NCBI GenBank assembly: GCA_002404795.1
Contig: DHKK01000175.1
Coordinates: 1 to 19,532, forward strand
Direction: 5' to 3'
DNA length: 19,532 nt
Source of the DNA: Clostridiales bacterium UBA4696
GTDB lineage: Bacteria > Bacillota > Clostridia > Oscillospirales > Oscillospiraceae
The position numbers were made by a program, and so were the translations under genes. Positions 13,692 to 19,532 of the stretch are shown here, piece by piece (the first letter of the stretch is position 1; every line of letters begins with the position of its first letter). The notes under the pieces were generated by a model that ran no database searches, was not told the DNA's origin, and saw only the letters and a program-made list of their open reading frames with translations.

Positions 13692-13727
13692 AAAAACCGG
13701 GCAGGTCAGCGCCCTGCGGCGCTGACC
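13692..13727 (-). terminator. Terminator-like hairpin between infB and rbfA
   Basis: GGTCAGCGCC (13704-13713) and GGCGCTGACC (13718-13727) form a perfect 10-bp stem, extendable by GGCA/TGCC with one bulge. A T5 run follows on the minus strand (13692-13696), just before the rbfA SD. It would reduce transcription of rbfA and the genes beyond unless read through; no promoter is visible after it. Confidence 0.6.
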
Positions 13728-13736
13728 ATGCCATTG

Positions 13737-16181
13737 TTACTCCTTGATCTGCTCCATGACGAAGCATTCGAAAATGTCGCCTTCCTTGATGTCGTTGAAC
13801 TTCTCGATCGACATGCCGCATTCGTAGCCGGCGGCGACCTCCTTGACCGCGTCCTTGAAGCGCTGCAGGGAGCCGAGCTTGCCCTCATGGATGACGATAT
13901 TGTCGCGCAGCACGCGCACAGACGCGTCGCGCGTGATCTTGCCGTCCTTGACGTAGCAGCCCGCGATCGTGCCGATGGCGGAGACCTTGTAGGTCTGGCG
14001 GACCTCGGCGTGGCCGGTGATGGCCTCGCGGAACTTGGGCGCGAGCATGCCCTTCATGGCGTCGGTGATCTCGTTGATGGCGTCATAGATGACGCGGTAC
14101 ATCCGCATGTCGACCTTGTCGCGCTTCGCGGCGGCCTGCGCCAGCTCGTTCGGGCGGACGTTGAAGCCGATGACGATGGCGTTGGACGTGGAGGCAAGCA
14201 GGATATCGGACTCGTTGATCGCGCCGACGCCCGCATGGATGACGCGCACGCGGACCTCCTCGTTCGACAGCTTTTCGAGCGAAGCCTTGACGGCTTCCGC
14301 CGAGCCCTGCACGTCTGCCTTGACGATGAGGTTCAGCTCCTTCATCTCGCCCTCCTGCAGCTTGGAGAACAGGCTCTCGAGCGTGACCTTCTGGTTGAGC
14401 TTGTTGGCCTCATCCTTGATCTTCTGCTTGCGCTGCTCGACGAGCTGGCGCGCCATGCGCTCGTCGGAAACGACGCTGAATTCGTCGCCGGGCGCGGGGA
14501 CCTCGGCAAGGCCGGTGATCTCGACCGGGACGGACGGGCCCGCTTCCTTGACCTGCGCGCCCTTGTCGTTCGTCATGACGCGCACGCGGCCGACGGCCGT
14601 GCCCGCGATGATGAGGTCGGACTGATGCAGCGTGCCGTTCTGCACGAGCAGCGTCGCGATCGGGCCGCGGTTCTTGTCGAGCCGCGCTTCGAGGACGCAG
14701 CCCTTGCCCGCGCGGTTCGGGTTGGCCTTGAGTTCCTCCATCTCGGCCGTCAGGATGACGGTCTCGAGCAGCTCGTCGATGCCGGCGCCGGTCTTCGCGG
14801 AGATCTTGCAGACTTCCGTCTCGCCGCCCCACTCGGCCGGGGTCAGACCGTGCTCGGTCAGCTGGGTCAGGATGCGGTCTGGGTTCGCGCCGTGCTTATC
14901 CATCTTGTTGACGGCAACGATGATGGGGATCTTGGCCGCCTTGGCGTGGTTGATGGCCTCGATGGTCTGCGGCATGATGCCGTCGTCCGCGGCGACGACG
15001 AGAATGGCGATATCGGTGCACATTGCGCCGCGCGCGCGCATCTCGGTGAAGGCCGCGTGGCCCGGGGTGTCGAGGAAGGTGATGGGCTGGCCATTGATCT
15101 CAACGGTGTAAGCGCCGATGTGCTGCGTGATGCCGCCGGCCTCGCCGGCCGCGACCTTCGCGTGGCGGATATAGTCGAGCAAAGACGTCTTGCCGTGGTC
15201 GACGTGGCCCATGACGACCACGACCGGCGGACGGGTGACGAGCTCGTCGGCGGTATCCTGATGATCGTCGAACAGACGCTCCTCGATGGTGACGATGACC
15301 TCGTGCTCGACCTTGCAGCCAAGCTCGGTGGCGACGAATTCCGCCGTGTCAAAGTCGATGGTCTGGTTGACCGTGGCCATGACGCCGTTTTTGAGCAGGC
15401 ACTTGATGACCTCGGCCGCCGTCTTCTTCATACGGGAGGCCAGCTCGCCGACGGTGATCTCGTCGGGGATCTTGACGACCAGCTGCGCCTTCTTGGCGAT
15501 CTCGAGCTGAAGTCTGCGCATCTTCTCCTGCTCCTCGGAGCGGGACTTGGTGCCGAAGCGCTTGGCCTGCTGCTGCTTTTTGTTCTTGTTGCCGATCTTC
15601 TGCTTGCCGCTCTGGTAATTCTGCACGCGGTCGGAGACCAGCGAATCGACGCGGTCGTCATAGCGGTCGGCGTTGACGGTGACGGCGCTGGTGTCGATGA
15701 CGCGGCGCTCGCGCTTGCGCTCCGGCTGCGGCTGCTTGGGCTGCTGCTGGGCGTTCGGCTGCTGCGGACGCTGCGCGTTCTGGTTGTTCTGATTGTTCTG
15801 CGGCTGCGCCGGGCGCTGGACATTGTTCTGCTGCGGGCGCGGCTGCTGATTCTGCTGCTGCGGACGCGGCTGATTGCCCTGCGCGGGCGCGGCGGGCTTA
15901 TTCTGCGCGGCCGGTGCGGCGGGCGCAGCGGGTGCGGGAGCCGGTGCGGGCGCCGGAGTCTCCTTCTTTGCCGCGGCGGCGGCAAAGACCTGCTCGATCG
16001 AATCGATCTGGTTCTGCTGCGTGATGTAGTCAAAGATCACGTTCAGCTGGTCTTCCGTCAAATTCTGGGAGCTGCTTTTCGGTTTTTCGTAGAATTTCCC
16101 GACGATCTCGATGAGCTTCTTCGCCGGCATCGCAAAATCGTCTGCGACTTCCTTGATCTTCTGTTTCACTTCAATGCTCAA
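13737..16181 (-). CDS. infB: Translation initiation factor IF-2
   Basis: The 814-residue product is IF-2, the GTPase that places fMet-tRNA on the 30S subunit. The N-terminal IF2-N helix (SIEVKQKIKEVADDFAMPAKK) is followed by a Pro/Ala/Gln/Asn-rich linker (about 68-155), a second IF2-N region (about 235-295), then the G domain: GHVDHGKT (325-332), GGITQHIGAYTV, DTPGH, NKMD and SAK. Domains II to IV complete the protein. I chose a TTG at 16181 because GGAGG lies 8 nt upstream; a GTG at 16190 has the SD immediately against it. It follows ylxQ by 15 nt. Confidence 0.97.
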   Translation of the reverse strand: MSIEVKQKIKEVADDFAMPAKKLIEIVGKFYEKPKSSSQNLTEDQLNVIFDYITQQNQIDSIEQVFAAAAAKKETPAPAPAPAPAAPAAPAAQNKPAAPAQGNQPRPQQQNQQPRPQQNNVQRPAQPQNNQNNQNAQRPQQPNAQQQPKQPQPERKRERRVIDTSAVTVNADRYDDRVDSLVSDRVQNYQSGKQKIGNKNKKQQQAKRFGTKSRSEEQEKMRRLQLEIAKKAQLVVKIPDEITVGELASRMKKTAAEVIKCLLKNGVMATVNQTIDFDTAEFVATELGCKVEHEVIVTIEERLFDDHQDTADELVTRPPVVVVMGHVDHGKTSLLDYIRHAKVAAGEAGGITQHIGAYTVEINGQPITFLDTPGHAAFTEMRARGAMCTDIAILVVAADDGIMPQTIEAINHAKAAKIPIIVAVNKMDKHGANPDRILTQLTEHGLTPAEWGGETEVCKISAKTGAGIDELLETVILTAEMEELKANPNRAGKGCVLEARLDKNRGPIATLLVQNGTLHQSDLIIAGTAVGRVRVMTNDKGAQVKEAGPSVPVEITGLAEVPAPGDEFSVVSDERMARQLVEQRKQKIKDEANKLNQKVTLESLFSKLQEGEMKELNLIVKADVQGSAEAVKASLEKLSNEEVRVRVIHAGVGAINESDILLASTSNAIVIGFNVRPNELAQAAAKRDKVDMRMYRVIYDAINEITDAMKGMLAPKFREAITGHAEVRQTYKVSAIGTIAGCYVKDGKITRDASVRVLRDNIVIHEGKLGSLQRFKDAVKEVAAGYECGMSIEKFNDIKEGDIFECFVMEQIKE

Positions 16182-16196
16182 TACAGCCACCTCCAG

Positions 16197-16619
16197 TTAT
16201 TTCTTCCCCATTTTTACGTTCTTCCTGTGTGCCTGCGCCTCCTGCCGGCGCTTCTGGACCCGCTGCGTCTGCACGGTCAGCTGGGCGAGGATGTCCGCGT
16301 GGGTCTCGTCGCCCAGTGCCTCAAGAAACGATTTTGCAAACGCAGGCTCGGTAAACGCGCACAGCGCGCAGGCGTTGCAGCCCAGGCCGTCGCCGAGCTC
16401 ATCTTTCGTGTACGGCACACATACATACGGGCACTTGCTGCCCGAAACAAAGGATCTGGCCCGGCGGAAGGTATGGTCGCCGGCGTCCTTCGCGACCAGC
16501 AGGAGCTTCGCCTTGCCGCTGCGGCAGGCGATGCCGACCGGCTCTTCGCCGATCTGCAGCAGTCTTGCCCGGCGGGCAAGCCCCAGCAGGCGCAGGGCCT
16601 TCTGCTGTGCGTCAGTCAT
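16197..16619 (-). CDS. ylxQ: L7Ae/L30e-like RNA-binding protein YlxQ
   Basis: The 140-residue product has the L7Ae/L30e ribosomal-protein fold seen in the YlxQ family of Firmicutes nusA-infB operons. KALRLLGLARRARLLQIGEEPV and KAKLLLVAKDAGDHT are characteristic. Two features are less usual: a Cys pair in NACALC, and a basic tail (QKRRQEAQAHRKNVKMGKK). It probably binds K-turn or structured RNA. The ATG at 16619 has GGAGG 9 nt upstream, and an in-frame start at 16655 would overlap rnpM more. It overlaps rnpM by 8 nt. Confidence 0.88.
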   Translation of the reverse strand: MTDAQQKALRLLGLARRARLLQIGEEPVGIACRSGKAKLLLVAKDAGDHTFRRARSFVSGSKCPYVCVPYTKDELGDGLGCNACALCAFTEPAFAKSFLEALGDETHADILAQLTVQTQRVQKRRQEAQAHRKNVKMGKK

Positions 16620-16884
16620 GGTCCCCCGCCTCCATTCTTGCAAGCAGCAGATCATAGATCTCCTGCGGGATCTGGCAGTTCAGTCCGCGCTCAAGCGCCT
16701 TGGACTTGATCGCCCTTTTGAGGCAGTCGGTCTGCGGGCAGAGATAGGCGCCGCGGCCGGGCGCCTTGCCGCGGAAGTCGAGGGAAATGTCCCCTTCCGG
16801 GCTTCGGACCACACGGACCAGCTCTTTTTTCGCTTTCATTTCCCGGCAGCCGACACATTGGCGCATGGGAATTTTTTTCTGCAT
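16612..16884 (-). CDS. rnpM: YlxR/RnpM RNase P modulator
   Basis: The 90-residue product is the YlxR (DUF448) protein, recently named RnpM for its effect on RNase P in Bacillus. The family motifs are MRQCVGCREMKAKKELVRVVR, with the CxxC pair, then GRGAYLCP and a further Cys in TDCLKRAIKSKALER. AAGGAGG lies 7 nt before the ATG. It lies between nusA (24 nt upstream) and ylxQ (8-nt overlap), the standard order. Confidence 0.94.
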   Translation of the reverse strand: MQKKIPMRQCVGCREMKAKKELVRVVRSPEGDISLDFRGKAPGRGAYLCPQTDCLKRAIKSKALERGLNCQIPQEIYDLLLARMEAGDHD

Positions 16885-16908
16885 ACGGACGCCTCCTTCC
16901 GTACAGGC

Positions 16909-18036
16909 TTACGCCTGCAGCCCGGCGTCCTCCGCCGGTGCTTCCTGCGCCTCGGCGGCAGCCGCTGCGTCCTCCAGCTCCAGCTCATGCTCCTGCGAGG
17001 CGGGCTTGATGTCGATCTTGTAGCCGGTCAGGCGGGCGGCGAGGCGGGCGTTCTGGCCTTCCTTGCCGATAGCGAGCGAGAGCTGATCGTCCGGGACGAT
17101 CACGCGGCAGGCCTTCGTGCTGCCGGGCAGCACCGTGACGGACTTGACGTCCGCCGGAGACAGGGCGGAGGCGACGAACTTCGCCGGGTCCTCCGACCAG
17201 ACGATGATGTCCATCTTCTCACCGTGCAGCTCGTTGACGACCGCGCCGACTCTCGCGCCGCGGGTGCCGACGCACGCGCCGACCGGATCGATGCCGTCCT
17301 GCGAGGCGAAGACCGCGATCTTCGTGCGCGAGCCGGCCTCACGGGCGATGGACTTGATCTCCACGAGGCCGGAGGCGATCTCCGGGACCTCGAGCTCAAA
17401 CAGCCGCTTGACCAGACCCGGATGCGTCCGGGAGACGATGACCTGCGGGCCTCTGGTCGACCGGCGGACCTCCACGACGTAGACGCGGATGAGGTCGCCC
17501 TCGTGATAATACTCCGTGCGGACCTGCTCGGAGGCGGAGAGCATGGCGTCGGTCTTGTCGTTGCCGCCGCCGATGCGGATGGTCATGTCGTTGGTCGCAG
17601 GCTCGATGCGCAGGACCGTGCCGGTGAGGATCTCATGCTCCTTCGACGAGAACGTGTCGAAAACCATGCCGCGCTCGGCCTCGCGGATGCCCTGGATGAT
17701 GACCTGCTTGGCCGTCTGGGCCGCGATGCGGCCGAAGGCCTTCGTCTGCACGTCGACGTTGACCAGATCGCCCAGCTGCGCGGTCTTGCTGATCTTGCGG
17801 GCCGCGTCGAGCGTGATCTCGGTGGCGGGGGTGATGACGTCGTCGACGACTTCCTTCTGCACGTACATGTGCATATCGTCGTCCTTGACCTCGACAAAGA
17901 CGTTATCGGTGTAGCCGTCCTTGTCCTTCTTGTATGCGGCGACGAGCGCCTGCGTGATCTTCTCGATCATGTAGCTCTGCGGGATCCCGCGTTCTTTTTC
18001 CAGCTGCGCAAGCGCCGCAAAAATTTCGGCATTCAT
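16909..18036 (-). CDS. nusA: Transcription termination/antitermination protein NusA
   Basis: The 375-residue product is NusA, an RNA polymerase-associated factor controlling pausing, termination and antitermination. In order: the N-terminal domain (MNAEIFAALAQLEKERGI, to about 125), an S1 domain (about 130-200), KH1 (DPVGACVGTRGARVGAVVNEL) and KH2 (AIGKEGQNARLAARLTGYKIDI), then a 30-residue acidic Ala/Glu tail. Like other Firmicutes NusA proteins it lacks the E. coli acidic repeat domains. GGAGG lies 12 nt before the ATG, a long spacing. It lies 19 nt after rimP. Confidence 0.97.
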   Translation of the reverse strand: MNAEIFAALAQLEKERGIPQSYMIEKITQALVAAYKKDKDGYTDNVFVEVKDDDMHMYVQKEVVDDVITPATEITLDAARKISKTAQLGDLVNVDVQTKAFGRIAAQTAKQVIIQGIREAERGMVFDTFSSKEHEILTGTVLRIEPATNDMTIRIGGGNDKTDAMLSASEQVRTEYYHEGDLIRVYVVEVRRSTRGPQVIVSRTHPGLVKRLFELEVPEIASGLVEIKSIAREAGSRTKIAVFASQDGIDPVGACVGTRGARVGAVVNELHGEKMDIIVWSEDPAKFVASALSPADVKSVTVLPGSTKACRVIVPDDQLSLAIGKEGQNARLAARLTGYKIDIKPASQEHELELEDAAAAAEAQEAPAEDAGLQA

Positions 18037-18055
18037 GTTTTCGAAATTCCTCCCT

Positions 18056-18508
18056 TTAAAACTCGACGTGAAGCCGCACCTGCGCGACCTCGTTTTTCTG
18101 GAATGTATGTGTGGCCCCTGCGGCCTCGATCGTCACCGCGCCGTCTTCGTAGCCGGTGAGCGTGCCGACGAATTCCTTCGCCCCGTTGACCGGCCTGAAC
18201 AGCTTGACCGAGACGGACGAGCCCATAAACTGCGCAAAATCCGACGGCCGCTTCAGCTGCCGCTCAAGCCCCGCGGAGCAGACCTCGAAGTTGTAGCTGT
18301 CCGGCACAGGGTCCTTTTCGTCCAGGATCGGATCGACCGCGCGGGAAATGGCCTCGCAGTCGGAGATATCCACGCCGCCGTCCTTGTCGATGTACAGCCG
18401 CAGGAACCATTCTCCGCCCTCGCGGACATATTCCACATCCCAGAGCGTACAGCCGTGCGCCTGCACGACAGGCTCGGCGAACTGCGCCACCTGTTCGGTT
18501 ACCTTCAA
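18056..18508 (-). CDS. rimP: Ribosome maturation factor RimP
   Basis: The 150-residue product is RimP, required for 30S maturation. Conserved segments are LWDVEYVREGGEWFLRLYIDKDGGVDISDCEAISRA, DYNFEVCSAGLERQLK-type (here YNFEVCSAGLERQLKRP) and a C-terminal SH3-like barrel (GTLTGYEDGAVTIEA). The start appears to be TTG at 18508: an in-frame TAA lies just upstream, and a GGGGG SD lies 7 nt before it. No ATG is available near the N-terminal helix. It is the first gene of the operon. Confidence 0.94.
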   Translation of the reverse strand: MKVTEQVAQFAEPVVQAHGCTLWDVEYVREGGEWFLRLYIDKDGGVDISDCEAISRAVDPILDEKDPVPDSYNFEVCSAGLERQLKRPSDFAQFMGSSVSVKLFRPVNGAKEFVGTLTGYEDGAVTIEAAGATHTFQKNEVAQVRLHVEF

Positions 18509-18533
18509 GAAAAAACCCCCTTACCAGCAAGAA

Positions 18534-18558
18534 AGAGTGGGGAAACATTCCCCACTCT
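18534..18558 (-). other. Hairpin in the rimP operon leader
   Basis: AGAGTGGGGAA (18534-18544) and TTCCCCACTCT (18548-18558) form a perfect 11-bp stem with a 3-nt loop, between the promoter and the rimP start. The minus-strand tail TTTCTTGC is weakly T-rich. It may stabilise the mRNA, or weakly attenuate transcription. The CCCC of its 3' arm could pair with the GGGGG SD if the stem opens. Confidence 0.55.
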
Positions 18559-18585
18559 CAAGTAAAATACTATCAAGATGTCTGT

Positions 18586-18614
18586 ATTATAGCATCCGCT
18601 GCCGGAAAAAGCAA
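18586..18614 (-). promoter_or_regulatory. Promoter of the rimP-nusA-infB operon
   Basis: On the minus strand a perfect TATAAT (18586-18591), preceded by TGC (extended -10), has TTGCTT (18609-18614) 17 nt upstream. It gives a leader of about 70 nt containing the hairpin at 18534-18558. No other promoter of this strength is evident before rimP. Confidence 0.75.
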
Positions 18615-18718
18615 GGAGAAAATCCGAATTTTCCTGCCGGTCGGGCAGATATTTTCTGCTTTTTTCGCCCCGCGCCGCCCAAATTCGGCCGCGGCACGAA
18701 AAATTCGCAAAAAATCCC

Positions 18719-18749
18719 GCGTCCCGGGTGTCTTTTGCGTCCCGGGTGT
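18719..18749 (+). repeat. 13-bp direct repeat overlapping the promoter of the membrane gene
   Basis: GCGTCCCGGGTGT occurs at 18719-18731 and 18737-18749, copies 18 bp apart, each with a palindromic CCCGGG core. The second copy runs into the TG of an extended -10 element. The rest of 18615-18718 is AT/GC-mixed with no gene; a small GCAGA/TCTGC stem followed by T6 sits at 18645-18665. Confidence 0.6.
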
Positions 18750-18757
18750 GCTATACT
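18749..18757 (+). promoter_or_regulatory. Extended -10 promoter of the membrane protein gene
   Basis: TGCTATACT is an extended -10 (TGn plus TATACT at 18752-18757) with no good -35 box, which suggests the direct repeat upstream takes part in activation or repression. The same TGCTATACTATAT string occurs at 8771-8783. Confidence 0.5.
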
Positions 18758-18791
18758 ATATAACAACATTTGCTCGCGGGGAGGACTGCTT

Positions 18792-19481
18792 ATGAAACGA
18801 AAGCCCGGCCTGATCGGCGTTCTGTACGCCGCGATCCTGGCCGCCATTGCCGGATACTTTTTCCGCACGGCGCAGCTCTCCGGCGGCAGCAGCGTCCCGG
18901 TCGTCGCCTTCAGCATCCTGATGGTGCTCGTCTTCGCGCTGGCCGCGGTGAGTCTGGAAAAGCCCGCCGCGTATGCCGAGGTCTACAGCCCCTGCGGGCA
19001 GGATCTGGCGTTTTCCCTGCTCGGCGCGGCGGGTCTGATCGCGGGCTGCGCGCTGGATCTCCGCGGCTCGGTGTTCCGGATGCTCATCAGCCTGCTCGGG
19101 CTTCTGGCGGGCTTCGGTCTCGGCGCGGCAGCCGTGCTGCGGAAGAAGGGGCACAAGCCGTCCGCGGCCTTCTACGTCTTCGCCGTTTTGTTCTACGTCG
19201 CCAAGCTCTTCCGGGACTTCCGCCATTGGGAGATCAATCCCGCCATCGGCGACTACTGCTTCTCGCTGTTCGCCATGATCTCGTTCATGCTGGCCAGCTA
19301 CCACGCCGGCGCCTTCAGCTTTGACCGCGGCGCGCGCCGCCGCCTCGCCTTCTTCTCGCTCACGGGCGTGCTGTTCGGCGCGATCAGCCTCGCGGGCGCG
19401 TCCGGCTCCGAGCTTCTGATCTACGCGGGCAGCATCTTCTGGATGCTCGCCTGCGCGCAGCAGATGATGAAAAAACCGTAA
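18792..19481 (+). CDS. Unknown multi-pass membrane protein
   Basis: The 229-residue product is strongly hydrophobic, with about seven or eight predicted transmembrane helices (roughly residues 7-26, 34-53, 73-92, 97-117, 125-143, 155-172, and two in 180-222). Basic loops (RKKGHKPS, DRGARRR) suggest a mixed topology. I see no transport, enzyme or channel motif and do not recognise the family. The ATG has GGGGAGG 7 nt upstream; an in-frame extension to the left has no SD and crosses the promoter. It diverges from the rimP operon and is probably monocistronic. The remaining 19482-19532 shows nothing clear. Confidence 0.82.
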   Translation: MKRKPGLIGVLYAAILAAIAGYFFRTAQLSGGSSVPVVAFSILMVLVFALAAVSLEKPAAYAEVYSPCGQDLAFSLLGAAGLIAGCALDLRGSVFRMLISLLGLLAGFGLGAAAVLRKKGHKPSAAFYVFAVLFYVAKLFRDFRHWEINPAIGDYCFSLFAMISFMLASYHAGAFSFDRGARRRLAFFSLTGVLFGAISLAGASGSELLIYAGSIFWMLACAQQMMKKP

Positions 19482-19532
19482 TTTAATTGCAAACCCCCGT
19501 CTGCGGCAGCTGAACCGCGCCCCGTCAAGAGG

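Noticed and set aside
13557..16709. Very long open frame on the plus strand opposite infB, rbfA and ylxQ
   Set aside because: It is antisense to conserved genes with clear motifs; open antisense frames are expected from strong G/C third-position bias. Its product is low complexity with no family features.
16111..18159. Long plus-strand frame opposite nusA, rnpM and ylxQ
   Set aside because: Mirror of conserved genes on the other strand; no independent motif or start signal.
18348..18791. In-frame N-terminal extension of the membrane protein
   Set aside because: It runs antisense through rimP and across two promoters with no SD; the ATG at 18792 has GGGGAGG and begins a typical membrane N-terminus.

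Overview
The window looks like a chromosomal segment of an anaerobic, GC-rich Clostridia, most likely Oscillospiraceae-like. That placement is inference. It rests on Wood-Ljungdahl (acetyl-CoA synthase) genes next to a Firmicutes-type rimP-nusA-rnpM-ylxQ-infB operon, Mini-III and RqcH genes, a strong G/C third-position bias, and Shine-Dalgarno (SD) sites of the AAGGAGG type. No rRNA, tRNA, CRISPR array, insertion sequence or phage gene was recognised.

Region 1 (1-4200, minus strand) is a C1/acetyl-CoA operon in the order metF, cooC, acsD, acsC. The acsC gene runs off the left edge. MetF makes methyl-tetrahydrofolate, the AcsC/AcsD corrinoid iron-sulfur protein carries the methyl group, and CooC is the nickel-insertion ATPase for CO dehydrogenase/acetyl-CoA synthase. 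A promoter is proposed at 4167-4195. A long hairpin separates metF from cooC.

Region 2 (4269-5710) is a compact nickel-handling cassette. A minus-strand operon with a near-consensus promoter encodes a His/Cys-rich protein, CooT and an unrecognised 75-aa protein. Diverging from it is a CsoR/RcnR/InrS-family metal sensor with its own 18-histidine N-terminal tail. The shared 186-bp intergenic region holds two short perfect palindromes that could be operators. This is the most interesting part of the window: it reads as a self-regulated nickel supply module for the neighbouring CODH/ACS system.

Region 3 (5716-8742, minus strand) holds mrnC (Mini-RNase III), rqcH and a small Cys-rich domain protein, overlapping head to tail. 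They are followed by a hairpin, a possible 29-codon gene, a strong terminator that abuts the next SD, and a 22-cysteine repeat protein of unknown function.

Region 4 (8892-10007, plus strand) is a single secreted CHAP-like hydrolase with a putative SLH-like C-terminus. It ends at a bidirectional terminator.

Region 5 (10051-18614, minus strand) is the conserved transcription/translation operon rimP-nusA-rnpM-ylxQ-infB-rbfA-nrnA-truB-ribF-GNAT, driven by an extended -10 promoter at 18586-18614. Four genes in the window (mrnC, ribF, infB, rimP) appear to use TTG start codons. A divergent plus-strand gene for an unknown multi-pass membrane protein lies at 18792-19481 behind a 13-bp direct repeat.
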